Source: Clostridiaceae bacterium (GTDB lineage Bacteria; Bacillota; Clostridia; Acetivibrionales; DUMC01). Taken from it: a stretch of 15,787 nucleotides of DNA. The translations under genes and the position numbers were made by a program. Below, in pieces: positions 6,649-15,110 of the stretch. Within the stretch, counting starts at the first letter, position 1. The number at the start of each line of letters is the position of its first letter. The notes under the pieces were generated by a model that made no database searches, was not told the DNA's origin, and saw nothing but the letters and a program-made list of their open reading frames with translations. The stretch covers positions 1-15,787 of the forward strand of contig JAAZDH010000006.1 in NCBI GenBank assembly GCA_012512865.1. The letters run 5' to 3'.

Positions 6649-8292
6649 CTATTTTACCTGGCTTTTGTAAGCCGCTTCCCATTCTGCCCTTACTTCAGAC
6701 CATTTCCCCAGCTTTTCCAACTGTTCAGTATACTTATTCCAAGTATCCTCAAATTCTGCTTCTGATTTTGCAAGTATCAATTTAGCAAAATATTCAGTAT
6801 CAATATCTCTTAAAGTAGTAACATTTCTGTTCCAGGAACCTTCCGGCGGCATGATAACTTGATCATATGGTCTGATAATTGCATGGTATCCTTGTGTTGC
6901 GTTAAATCTATGCATTCCAAAAATCCAAAACAGTGTATCTTGTGTACCTTCAGAATAATAATTAAGGTCAAGGTCAAAAGGAACAGGAATAGAAATAACA
7001 GACATTCCTAGTGCGTCAAGCTTGTTGTAATCTCCTGTTTTCTTGGCTTCAAGTATTTCTTCGTCCGTTATCCTCAAATATGGTTTCCCTTTTTCGGGGT
7101 CCCAATCCCATGTTGTTCCAAAGGGGCCGTAAAACGCTTCCCAACCCCTGAATGCACCGGTTTTTGCACCCCAATCAGCTAATTTTGCTACTGCATCTGG
7201 ATTCTTGCAATTCTTGGTTACCATAACACCTCCAGTGCCGTATGGATTATAAGTCATAAGTATACCTGGTTTGTTAACTCCTGTAGCTAACGGAAAATTG
7301 ATATACTCCATTTCCGTGGTCGGAGTTACTCCTTGTGTTACAGATGTCCAGAAATTCCATGCCCAATCAGCAATAAGAGCAACTCTCCGGTTCATCAGTT
7401 TTTCCTGCAACTGTTCACCTGTCTGGTTAATCATCTCTTTGTCAAGAAGTTCTTTCCTGTTTAGTTTATTTAACCATGCAAGAGCTTCCCTTGTTTTGGG
7501 ATTGTCACGGAAATGTATGATTTCTCCATTATATAAGTCAAATCCCATGTTGGAAGTAGATACCCCGAAAGTCGATAATATTACGTTAACCAGGCTGGTA
7601 CCCGTGCTTGTCATTGGCACGACTGAAAGTCCATCTTGTGTTTTTAATTCTGCATTTTTAACTAACTCAAGATATCTTTCGACGTCATCAAGAGTTTTGA
7701 GTTCATCTGCTGACATTCCTACTGCCTTCAAATATTCAGGATGTACATACCAACCAGCAGCACACCAGTACCCATATACTGAATTCTCATCTTCATACCA
7801 TCCGCTTGGGAAATAATAAATGTGACCATCGGTATACCTGAAATTATCAAGTACTTTTTCAGGAATCTTTGCAAGGTTAGGATATTTATCAGGCATCTCG
7901 AAATAATTATCCAAGGGTATTATTGCATCTGCACTAACCAGTTTATCCACCCATGTAAAATTTAAACCTGTAGATATTATGTCTTCCCAGTCTCTGCTTG
8001 CAAGTTTCAAATTAAAGGCTTGCTCCGCATCACCTGTAATAAAATTTTGGGTAAGCGATACACCTGTTTCCTTGGCTAGTAATGCTCCTATCTTTGAATC
8101 CATCCAATTTAGAGATGTTCTTCCGGACGAGGTCCGTGCTGGTACCCATGCTGTCAACTCCACTATTCCTGGCCCTTCAGGAGTATCTTTACCTTGACTA
8201 GTTCCAGTTGTATCTACTTTTGTGCCGGTTGAACAAGCGGTCATAAAAACCATAGCAAATATCAATAGTATTATGGTAATTCTTTTATGCAT
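6649..8292 (-). CDS. Extracellular solute-binding lipoprotein of a CUT1-type sugar ABC importer (LplA/YtcQ-like)
   Basis: A 547-aa substrate receptor anchored to the outer face of the membrane. It has a lipoprotein signal peptide: basic MHKR, a hydrophobic core, then lipobox FMTAC with the lipidated C20. A low-complexity Ser/Thr/Gly linker follows (21-44). The mature part has the two-lobed fold of the large LplA/YtcQ family. It shows the early segment GVSLTQNFITGDAEQAFNLK (77-96), which leads into the region where these proteins read 'ASGDLPDI', and a C-terminal helical run ending near WEAAYKSQVK. The many Trp, Tyr and Asp residues fit a sugar-binding cleft. The start ATG at 8292 has a strong AGGAGG 9-14 bases upstream. 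It is preceded by a 203-base leader and followed by a stem-loop, suggesting it is the most highly expressed gene of the importer. The ligand is unknown. Confidence 0.93.
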   Translation of the reverse strand: MHKRITIILLIFAMVFMTACSTGTKVDTTGTSQGKDTPEGPGIVELTAWVPARTSSGRTSLNWMDSKIGALLAKETGVSLTQNFITGDAEQAFNLKLASRDWEDIISTGLNFTWVDKLVSADAIIPLDNYFEMPDKYPNLAKIPEKVLDNFRYTDGHIYYFPSGWYEDENSVYGYWCAAGWYVHPEYLKAVGMSADELKTLDDVERYLELVKNAELKTQDGLSVVPMTSTGTSLVNVILSTFGVSTSNMGFDLYNGEIIHFRDNPKTREALAWLNKLNRKELLDKEMINQTGEQLQEKLMNRRVALIADWAWNFWTSVTQGVTPTTEMEYINFPLATGVNKPGILMTYNPYGTGGVMVTKNCKNPDAVAKLADWGAKTGAFRGWEAFYGPFGTTWDWDPEKGKPYLRITDEEILEAKKTGDYNKLDALGMSVISIPVPFDLDLNYYSEGTQDTLFWIFGMHRFNATQGYHAIIRPYDQVIMPPEGSWNRNVTTLRDIDTEYFAKLILAKSEAEFEDTWNKYTEQLEKLGKWSEVRAEWEAAYKSQVK

Positions 8293-8395
8293 GTTCCTTC
8301 CTCCTCATCATAATTTTTTCTTTTCTGTCAATTACCTAATAGAAGTCATCAACCTCTTAGTAATCATAACTCCTTCCGTGACCAACCATCTTTTA

Positions 8396-8425
8396 TTAAC
8401 TAATCATTTTAACTACACCTCCTTT
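8396..8425 (-). promoter_or_regulatory. Strong ribosome site with a three-codon ORF (possible leader peptide)
   Basis: On the minus strand AAAGGAGGTG (8425-8416) is followed 8 bases later by ATG ATT AGT TAA (8407-8396), reading Met-Ile-Ser-stop. The spacing and match to the anti-Shine-Dalgarno are as good as any in the window, yet the frame stops at once. It may be a minimal leader ORF, a ribosome standby site, or the relic of a lost gene start. Confidence 0.4.
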
Positions 8426-8448
8426 ATTTTGCTTCCCTTTTTTAATAT

Positions 8449-8484
8449 AAATGGCTTCAATATCCCGGGACCTACAAGCCATCT
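8449..8484 (-). promoter_or_regulatory. Stem-loop after the GH127-like gene
   Basis: AAATGGCTT (8449-8457) pairs with AAGCCATCT (8476-8484), nine pairs counting one G-U, around an 18-base loop. It begins 12 bases after the GH127-like stop. The following bases are AT-rich but not a T-run on the transcribed strand, so a processing or weak attenuation role is as likely as termination. Confidence 0.4.
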
Positions 8485-8495
8485 AAATACCTTTT

Positions 8496-10310
8496 TTATT
8501 CCTTGAATCCAGGTAAAACCCTTGGTTTACCAGTAAATAATGGAGTTTTTGAAGGTGCGGGGTCTACACTCACAACCATGTTGCCCACCCATTTAAATGT
8601 CATCTTTAAATCAGGACGGGCTGCTTCCTTTTTCCATAAACCCTCAACTTCATGAATAAAACTTATTAATGGATAGGTAATACTAAGTTCATCTCCGATA
8701 TTTGCATCGAAGGCAACATAATCCCCAAACCATAATACCTTCACCGGTCGTGTATTTATAAAAGCACGCACCTCCTCTTTTGGAACCCAGTGGGGCGGTC
8801 TTACCAAGAAACGATCGGCAACTTTTGCTTTAACCGTCAATCTTCCTTCTTCAGGCATAAACGATACTACCCTACCCCATTCGGAATCGCGGCTGAAGCT
8901 CATGTTTACATATACCCCGGCTGGACCAAGCCTTGATTCAGGCCAACGATTTATTGTATTTACCCAGGTTGTATAAATAGCACGCATACCTTCAGGGGCA
9001 CAGCAACCAAACATTTCAAAGCCACTGGCTCCTCCAAGAAGTTCATTTTCATAATCATTAAGCCCTGAGCCTCCGATTATGCCTCCTTGAAACTTTTTCA
9101 ATTCTCTCAGGCCTTGCATGATTTTTTCGATTCCAGCATCCTTATTAATTTCCTTGTAATATTCCTCGAATTCGGGAGTGATGATAAACTGAAGGTTACT
9201 GGTATAATTACGCATGTAACGCTCTATGTAATCAAAATATTCCGTATACCCCCACCTGGCAATCATAGAAGCAACAGACATCATATCCGAGAGACAGCAG
9301 GTTTCATTACAGTTATCCGGGCCGGCAGGAAACCATCCGGTACCTGTACCCCTGGTAAGCATGAAATCCCAGGCTTTTTTTGCAAATTCAATATATTTGT
9401 CTTCATTTAAAATAATTCCCAAGTGTGCTATTCCCCAGATACTGTGCATCGTAGCATGGCTATGTCCTGCGAAGCTTCCATCCGGCTTAAATACAAGACC
9501 TCCCGGCTGGGCACTTTCCATGATTCCATTCGCATAAGCTATCGCAAATTCTAAACCTTCTTCATCACCCGTTGCCTGCCAGTATGTGATCAACGGCTCG
9601 ATAATTGGTGCAGGATGCTTGTTCCAACCATTAGGTACTGGTGTCCCATCTGCCCTTAATGCGCCCATACCTCCTGCAAACCAGCACCGGCCATTTTCAT
9701 CCCATATAGCCAGTTTTTTAAGCGCCCTCATCACCTTTACTGCCAATTCCTTTGATCCAGGATTCCCTCTGCGTATATAATCTTCAGAAAGACTTTTCAG
9801 AATTTTGGTCGCTCCCCATATATGGATAGCGTAATCATCTTCATTATATTCCGCATCAATTAGACCCTCGTTGTAGCATCCCACATGACACCATACCAGG
9901 CCTTCATCGTTTATATAACCCCTCATCCGCCTATGAAAAGCCTCCTCTACGTCCTGTCCTCGCTTCGAGCCCGTAATTTCCCGCATATAGTACCATTCCC
10001 ACTCCATGCGGGCATCGGTATCACATGGTACAACAACATCTTTTGTCGCGGGTACAGGTGGGCATTTCAATGGATGACACTGGAACACCGGTTCATAATT
10101 TAAATGTTTTCTTGGTGTTTCAATAAGATAATTTAAAGCCCATTCTGCCATCCTTTTAAGGTTTATATCTTCTGGGGGTTCCAACTCTGCGAGATTCCTG
10201 ATTTTATCCGCAGCCGTAACGGCGATTTTTATATCGCTGACTTTACCGGTTAATCCTAAAATCCTAGTTTTTATTCCTATTTCATTGCCCATAGTGCCAC
10301 ATCCCATCAT
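8496..10310 (-). CDS. Divergent GH127-like (beta-L-arabinofuranosidase superfamily) putative glycosidase
   Basis: A 604-aa cytoplasmic protein with an all-alpha barrel-type middle and a beta-rich C-terminal part (about 460-600). Two signatures recall GH127 enzymes such as HypBA1, where Glu-Thr-Cys plus a Cys-Cys pair bind zinc and one Cys is the nucleophile. They are ETCC (336-339) inside a CNETCCLSDM run, and GCCAPEGMR (435-443). SHATMHSIWGIAHLG (284-298) is another family-like segment. The catalytic acid/base Glu expected about 16 residues before the ETC motif is not seen; G320 falls there. Spacing between the two cysteine sites is longer than in HypBA1 (about 100 against 79 residues). The start is uncertain: the ATGs at 10310 and 10307 lack a ribosome site, while the ATG at codon 7 (10292) has a weak GGGATG before it. 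It lies 45 bases after the GH36 gene. The family call rests on motifs recalled from memory; the sugar is unknown. Confidence 0.6.
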   Translation of the reverse strand: MMGCGTMGNEIGIKTRILGLTGKVSDIKIAVTAADKIRNLAELEPPEDINLKRMAEWALNYLIETPRKHLNYEPVFQCHPLKCPPVPATKDVVVPCDTDARMEWEWYYMREITGSKRGQDVEEAFHRRMRGYINDEGLVWCHVGCYNEGLIDAEYNEDDYAIHIWGATKILKSLSEDYIRRGNPGSKELAVKVMRALKKLAIWDENGRCWFAGGMGALRADGTPVPNGWNKHPAPIIEPLITYWQATGDEEGLEFAIAYANGIMESAQPGGLVFKPDGSFAGHSHATMHSIWGIAHLGIILNEDKYIEFAKKAWDFMLTRGTGTGWFPAGPDNCNETCCLSDMMSVASMIARWGYTEYFDYIERYMRNYTSNLQFIITPEFEEYYKEINKDAGIEKIMQGLRELKKFQGGIIGGSGLNDYENELLGGASGFEMFGCCAPEGMRAIYTTWVNTINRWPESRLGPAGVYVNMSFSRDSEWGRVVSFMPEEGRLTVKAKVADRFLVRPPHWVPKEEVRAFINTRPVKVLWFGDYVAFDANIGDELSITYPLISFIHEVEGLWKKEAARPDLKMTFKWVGNMVVSVDPAPSKTPLFTGKPRVLPGFKE

Positions 10311-10355
10311 ATTAATAATAATTTTAAAACTGCTGACATCTGTTTATTTATGCCT

Positions 10356-12485
10356 TTATTCATCTACCGCTGAGTACAGTATCAATTCTGATGTATACGA
10401 GTTTTCAATCAATATGCTTAATCCCTTGTTCTTCAAGTCTGCTCCTGAGATTGTAAAAGTAACACCGTTGTTATCCATAGTCACATTATATTTACGTGAA
10501 CAATCAATTCCTCGAGGCTTAAGAATATATTCGTTCTTGTTTTGATCAGCACCCAACCTAAACAGGCCGACATAACCCATCTTTCTATCTTTTGATGCAT
10601 ATTCCAGTACACACCACTCTGCAGGAACATCAACACCTATATACGGAGTATGATGGTAAACTACCGGGTGATTGGCCATAATAGGACGGCAGAAACCTTT
10701 TGCTAATTCAATATATTTACGGGTTTTCTCGTAATATATTCCTGTGCGTTCTGCATTTTGTGCTCCGAACCCTACATAAATAGGTATAGCAAACAAAGTC
10801 ACACGCAGGTGAGTATCAAGATCTGTCATTTCATGAGCAAATGGAAAATGATTATGATAGTAGCATAAGGATTCCGGGGGAATAAAAAGGGTCAAGGCAT
10901 TTATAGAACGTATGCTGCGAGGAAAGTAACTGAAATCTGATTGACATCCGTAATGAAAACGGGACATTATCCCTAAGTCCAGCCTTCCTCCTCCTGATGC
11001 ACAGCTTTCAAGGGCAATACCAGGAAACTCTTTTAATACACGATCATAAATCCCGTAAATTACTTCATAGTGTCTCCATGCTTCATTTTCGGCATAACCA
11101 TCCCTCAGGTTCAGTCCTCCCTCAGGCACCCTCTGGTTATAATCGGTTTTATAAAAGTCAAGCTGGTATTCACCAATAACCCTCATGATAACTTCTTCGA
11201 CATGTTTGGCAGCTTCCGGGTTCGCAAGATTAATCAAATTGTAATGGTCGGTATGGCCGCTAAGATCAGATTCAAGCTTCCACTCGGGATGTTTTTTAAA
11301 TGTTTCAGAACCTTCCATCAAGCACTCGGGCTCAATCCACATCCCAAAAAGCATACCTTTACTATGCACATAATCGCGAATAGCCTTAATACCTCCCGCT
11401 GGCAGAAAATCTCCCTCGAACCAATCTCCACGAAGTTTCCACCATTCGCCAAATTCTTTTCCATACCATCCTGCGTCAACCATAAAAGCTTCAACACCCA
11501 TCTCGGCAGCAATATCAATTTCACGCAATATCCAGTCTCCCGGTTTTTCTACAACACGTCCCGCAATAGTATACATTTTCTTGTTTTCAGGGCGTCTTGG
11601 TATTACTGAACTGCGAAGGTGCTGGTACCAAATATCTGTAGCCCTATCGATATTGCCGCGCATGGCACCGAAATGCACCTTGGGAGAATATACTGTTTCT
11701 CCAGGAGCAATAACACGAAGTGGTGCCGGTCCTTCCGGACCTATATTGAATGAAAGTATCTTATTAACGCGATCAAGCGCAAACTCTGCACCATAGTTCT
11801 CAGACCATGCAAGGGCTATGAAAAAGTATTCCCCTATAATTTCATTTTTTACAATAAAGTATGGGTTATAGAACATGTTTCCCCTGCTTTTTTCTATACG
11901 GTAAATTTCACTTGTAAGAGGCTGCCATACAAAATTCCCTTCCTCACCCTGGACCTGGGATCGGAAATATCCAAGGCTGAACGTTGATTTTTGGGATCTA
12001 TCAAAGGGAAGTTCGAAGGGATATTTATCTTGCCATAGTATACCTGATAAAACAGAAATATGTGAAAGAGCAGCTGGTGTAGACCCTGTGTTGGTTATTT
12101 CCAGGTATCGTGTTAAGACAGCAGTACCATCAAGGCATGTTACAACATTAACAGTAATCGGTCTAATTTTATGTGCAAGCTTAACTACAGCTTCTTCTGT
12201 ACCTTCACATTTACCTGGTCGTTTGAAACTTTCAATCCATGACCATTGATTATGCAGGGATTGCCCATCTATCACTAGATTGAAAGTGTTGATAGGATGT
12301 TTTAAAGGATCGTATGCTGGGAGATTATCCAGGACATTTTCCCTTTGAACCTGGCCTGACGAAGACCGGAACAGTTGAATAAAGCGTCCGTTTTGGAGAC
12401 ATTCCTCGTAAACCGTAGTTCCAGATACGTAACGGGCCGTATCTCTTCCCTTGGTTTTATAAAACATTATTTTTACATTATCCAT
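10356..12485 (-). CDS. GH36 glycoside hydrolase, alpha-galactosidase type
   Basis: A 709-aa enzyme of normal GH36 length: an N-terminal beta-supersandwich (about 1-300), a catalytic (beta/alpha)8 barrel (about 310-620) and a C-terminal beta domain. Motifs are in family order: FMVDAGWYG (334-342); FGMWIEPE (380-387), normally 'WFEPE'; the nucleophile D448 in DFYKTDYNQ (443-451); ESCASGGGRLDLG (493-505); and the acid/base D517 in CQSDF (514-518). The expected reaction is hydrolysis of terminal alpha-D-galactosyl or similarly configured residues, such as beta-L-arabinopyranosyl, from an imported oligosaccharide, with retention. No signal peptide is seen. The start ATG at 12485 has GGGGGG about 8 bases upstream. 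It follows the dehydrogenase by 71 bases and precedes the GH127-like gene. It is the more canonical of the two GH36-type enzymes here. Confidence 0.9.
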   Translation of the reverse strand: MDNVKIMFYKTKGRDTARYVSGTTVYEECLQNGRFIQLFRSSSGQVQRENVLDNLPAYDPLKHPINTFNLVIDGQSLHNQWSWIESFKRPGKCEGTEEAVVKLAHKIRPITVNVVTCLDGTAVLTRYLEITNTGSTPAALSHISVLSGILWQDKYPFELPFDRSQKSTFSLGYFRSQVQGEEGNFVWQPLTSEIYRIEKSRGNMFYNPYFIVKNEIIGEYFFIALAWSENYGAEFALDRVNKILSFNIGPEGPAPLRVIAPGETVYSPKVHFGAMRGNIDRATDIWYQHLRSSVIPRRPENKKMYTIAGRVVEKPGDWILREIDIAAEMGVEAFMVDAGWYGKEFGEWWKLRGDWFEGDFLPAGGIKAIRDYVHSKGMLFGMWIEPECLMEGSETFKKHPEWKLESDLSGHTDHYNLINLANPEAAKHVEEVIMRVIGEYQLDFYKTDYNQRVPEGGLNLRDGYAENEAWRHYEVIYGIYDRVLKEFPGIALESCASGGGRLDLGIMSRFHYGCQSDFSYFPRSIRSINALTLFIPPESLCYYHNHFPFAHEMTDLDTHLRVTLFAIPIYVGFGAQNAERTGIYYEKTRKYIELAKGFCRPIMANHPVVYHHTPYIGVDVPAEWCVLEYASKDRKMGYVGLFRLGADQNKNEYILKPRGIDCSRKYNVTMDNNGVTFTISGADLKNKGLSILIENSYTSELILYSAVDE

Positions 12486-12556
12486 AATTGCTACCCCCCG
12501 GTATAATAATTAATTCATGTTCCAAAACTTTACTGGAACCAGGAATATGCTTTTAT
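12486..12556 (-). other. Intergenic gap, dehydrogenase to GH36, with a short inverted repeat
   Basis: This 71-base gap holds GTTCCA (12519-12524) and TGGAAC (12534-12539), a 6-base inverted repeat around 9 bases, and the GH36 ribosome site GGGGGG. The stem is short and lacks a T-run, so no terminator is called. Confidence 0.3.
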
Positions 12557-13603
12557 TTATTCATTTACGATAACCATTATCTTAAAAAACCTTTCCTCCT
12601 TTCTTTGAATTAACTCAAAAACTTTTTTTATTTCTTTCAATTTAAAATAATGTGTTATCATACCATCTGTCTTGATTTTACCTTCACTCATAAATTGAAT
12701 CATTTCTCTATAATCCCTGGGTACATACATTGTTGTACCTGATAATCTCAATTCATGCTGTACGAAATCAGGCAGATGCGGTATATCATATTCATTCTGA
12801 AGTACTCCCACCATTACCACTCTTGTCCCTCTGCGTGCTAGTTGAAGTATCTGGTCGAAAACATTACCTTTTCCTCCAACGCAGTCAAAAAATACATCTA
12901 TTTCTTTTGAACTCCCGGCCAATCGTATTAATCCTGTCTCAAGACTCTCCTTTGAAACATCAATTATACCATCAGCGCCAAGTCGTTCAGCAAGTTTGAG
13001 CCTCCAAGAATCAATATCAGCAATGTATACTTTCTTTGCACCAAGTACCTTACAGCTTTGCATGCAGAAAATACCAATAGGTCCTGCGCCTACGATAAGT
13101 ACCTTATCATCATCATTAATTTCCCCTCTTTTAGCACCGTGATATGCTACACATGCCGGTTCAATCAATGCTGCATCATCGATTGATATTGTGTCTGGTA
13201 TAGGCATTATCATATTTTTAGATATAGATTTATATTGTACAAAAGCACCATCAGCTTCTGCCCCCATACACCGCAGTTCTTCACAGAAATTATAGGTTTC
13301 TGTCCTGCATGCTTTGCAATTTCCACAAACAACGTGAGGGATTACCGTTACTCTTGTACCTGGTGCAAAACCAGCAACATCATCTCCCAGTTCTTCTATA
13401 ATACCTGCAAACTCATGGCCCATCACTAAAGGAGATTTTGCATAAGGATGTTTTCCGCTGTATATTGCTTGATCCGACCCGCATATGCCAACCCTCATAA
13501 TTTTTATTAATATTTCATCTTTTTCAGGTTTAGGTATTTCAGTACAGTCTATTTCAAGCTTTCCAGGTTCAACAAGAGTAACTCTCATCATTTTTCCCAG
13601 CAT
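12557..13603 (-). CDS. Zinc-dependent medium-chain alcohol/polyol dehydrogenase
   Basis: A 348-aa NAD(P)-dependent oxidoreductase of the MDR superfamily, resembling sorbitol, L-threonine and RspB/L-galactonate-type dehydrogenases. Catalytic zinc ligands are C41 (GICGSD), H63 and E64 (GHE) and E148 (LIEPA). The structural zinc lobe has C93, C96, C99 and C107 in usual spacing. The Rossmann dinucleotide motif is VGAGPIG (171-177), and the Asp after beta-2 (D196 in IADID) favours NAD over NADP. The ATG at 13603 has AAGGGGG about 9 bases upstream; ATGs at codons 5 and 6 are alternatives and give the more usual N-terminus MRVTLVEPG. It starts 3 bases after the isomerase stop, so translation is probably coupled. 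It could oxidise a sugar alcohol, an aldonate or a sugar carbon to a keto group; the substrate cannot be read from sequence. Confidence 0.92.
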   Translation of the reverse strand: MLGKMMRVTLVEPGKLEIDCTEIPKPEKDEILIKIMRVGICGSDQAIYSGKHPYAKSPLVMGHEFAGIIEELGDDVAGFAPGTRVTVIPHVVCGNCKACRTETYNFCEELRCMGAEADGAFVQYKSISKNMIMPIPDTISIDDAALIEPACVAYHGAKRGEINDDDKVLIVGAGPIGIFCMQSCKVLGAKKVYIADIDSWRLKLAERLGADGIIDVSKESLETGLIRLAGSSKEIDVFFDCVGGKGNVFDQILQLARRGTRVVMVGVLQNEYDIPHLPDFVQHELRLSGTTMYVPRDYREMIQFMSEGKIKTDGMITHYFKLKEIKKVFELIQRKEERFFKIMVIVNE

Positions 13604-13606
13604 GAG

Positions 13607-15028
13607 CTATGCCCCCTTAACAAATTTGATCCCAAGATATTTACAGAACATCTCAAGCACATCCAACACCTTGGGATCATGAATCAATGTACCATGATGA
13701 ATAATTCCGTTTTCTACCATTTTGTTCTCCCAGTCAAATACGTCATTTACTTTAACCCAACCATAACTTCCCCTAACAAATGGCGGAATATCAATAATTT
13801 CTCCTTTTCCTGCAAACATGGTATACTCCCCGTCATACTCAACCAACCGTGCGCATGTTACTGCTCCGGGTTTCAACCTAAATTCGGCTGCTCCATGGCA
13901 GGTTTCACACCATTGGATCATCCTTTCGTTTCTTACAAGCTTCTTCTTACATCCTTCCGCACATAAGCTGGCTGCCGCATTTCCGCAGTGCCATGCAAGC
14001 CAAACATTTTCCTCTGTTGGATGCAGATCGGTCCAATCTATGAACATTGGCTTAACTTCTCCCAACGCCGCACAATAAACAGCCCACATGGTTACAGCTC
14101 CCAACAGATCAACCTCGCATGCAGCAATAACCCCCTTTTCATTCAACCTTCCAAGTGTTGAACATGAAGAAATTCCATACCTCTCCTGTATTTGAGTCCA
14201 GCAGTTTACAGCAATGGCATTTACATCTAGCTCCCTGGCAATATTAATAAGTGATAGTTCATATCTTGCAAGGTTTATTAAACTTTCTTCTGTATATACA
14301 TCACCAACTTCCATACTTTCAGTTATTTCCTTTACAATCCTTTTTACTTCCGGGTCTCCAGGTGAAATATCATCCAGTCTTGAAAATGCTGTGGCCAAAT
14401 CCATGGGAACTACCATCTGGCCGAACTGCTTTTGCATTTGTTCTTCGCTCCAGAATTGTGATTCAAAAAGCTGGGGTTTTGTACCTATCTGCCCAAATTT
14501 TGCACCCTTGAACCTGCTTATAGCACATACTGCTCTTGTGAATATTTCTATTTTATCTTTAAAATATTTGTCTTCCGGGTTACATGTATTAATATGTATG
14601 AACCTGAACCCTCTTCTTTTTATTGCAGAAGTAGTCATAAACTGCCCGCACCAAGTATCGGTAGCTCTTGAACCATTAGGTGCAATAGGTCCGCTCCTTG
14701 TAGCAAAATGAATAATGGGCATGTCTTTATTCAGACCGTTTAATATTGTACCTACTGCGACCTCCTGTCCAAAAGTCATATTACCAATGATAAGACCTTG
14801 GATATTTTCTTTTCTGTATAGTTCCAGGACTTTTTTGGCTTCCTCAATATCACTCACAACTCCATCTTCTGTCATTTCCCTTGAAGGTACTACCAATTCC
14901 ATGCCAGGAATTTCTTCGAGAACTTTGACGCATCTGTCTCTCATACTTCCCGCCCACTTCCCGGTGTAAGCGCTACCATCCCAGTCTCTCCAATTTGATG
15001 GTAAAAACCCGATTTTTGTCTTATACAT
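13607..15028 (-). CDS. L-fucose/L-arabinose isomerase-family sugar isomerase
   Basis: A 473-aa cytoplasmic ketol-isomerase of the FucI/AraA fold, converting an aldose to a ketose with a divalent metal. Candidate metal ligands match the FucI pattern (Glu, Asp, His): E305 in ACEVD, D331 in FIDWTD (329-334) and H444 or H445 in GIIHHGTL. Other family-like parts are the N-terminal GFLPSNWRDWDG (7-18), the GNMTFGQE stretch (82-89), GTKPQLF (182-188) and ELDVNAIAVNCW (266-277). It is shorter than E. coli FucI (about 590 aa) and lacks its large N-terminal extension. It is Cys-rich around 356-392, including WCETCHGAAE (373-382). The start ATG at 15028 has AGGAGG 10 bases upstream. It lies 82 bases after the transketolase and 3 bases before the dehydrogenase. 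Substrates in the family include L-fucose, L-arabinose and D-arabinose; this subgroup's sugar is not known to me. Confidence 0.88.
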   Translation of the reverse strand: MYKTKIGFLPSNWRDWDGSAYTGKWAGSMRDRCVKVLEEIPGMELVVPSREMTEDGVVSDIEEAKKVLELYRKENIQGLIIGNMTFGQEVAVGTILNGLNKDMPIIHFATRSGPIAPNGSRATDTWCGQFMTTSAIKRRGFRFIHINTCNPEDKYFKDKIEIFTRAVCAISRFKGAKFGQIGTKPQLFESQFWSEEQMQKQFGQMVVPMDLATAFSRLDDISPGDPEVKRIVKEITESMEVGDVYTEESLINLARYELSLINIARELDVNAIAVNCWTQIQERYGISSCSTLGRLNEKGVIAACEVDLLGAVTMWAVYCAALGEVKPMFIDWTDLHPTEENVWLAWHCGNAAASLCAEGCKKKLVRNERMIQWCETCHGAAEFRLKPGAVTCARLVEYDGEYTMFAGKGEIIDIPPFVRGSYGWVKVNDVFDWENKMVENGIIHHGTLIHDPKVLDVLEMFCKYLGIKFVKGA

Positions 15029-15110
15029 TGTTGTAATGCCTCCTGTCCATTATTTTTTATATTTTATTTAACGTCAGTAATAAATTAATAAATTTTTTGT
15101 TACATTTATA
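15029..15110 (-). other. Intergenic gap, transketolase to isomerase
   Basis: An 82-base, very AT-rich spacer. It contains the isomerase ribosome site AGGAGG near 15039-15044. No hairpin or clear promoter is visible. Confidence 0.4.

Larger units (their letters stand above)
8293..8495 (-). other. Leader region before the lipoprotein gene
   Basis: This 203-base gap contains a stem-loop after the upstream stop (8449-8484), a very small ORF with an ideal ribosome site (8396-8425) and the lipoprotein's own AGGAGG. A TTGACA-like hexamer (8326-8331) has only 13 bases before TATGAT, too few for a sigma-70 promoter. An internal promoter or an attenuation-type leader is possible but not shown. Confidence 0.4.

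Noticed and set aside
7271..7816. 181-codon plus-strand frame opposite the lipoprotein gene
   Set aside because: It is antisense to a well-supported lipoprotein gene, and its translation shows no recognisable domain and no ribosome site context.
8307..8331. TTGACA and TATGAT hexamers upstream of the lipoprotein gene as a promoter
   Set aside because: The spacer is 13 bases, far short of the usual 16-18, and TATGAT overlaps the ribosome site region.
14214..14711. 165-codon plus-strand frame opposite the isomerase
   Set aside because: It lies wholly within the isomerase gene, which has family motifs on the other strand.
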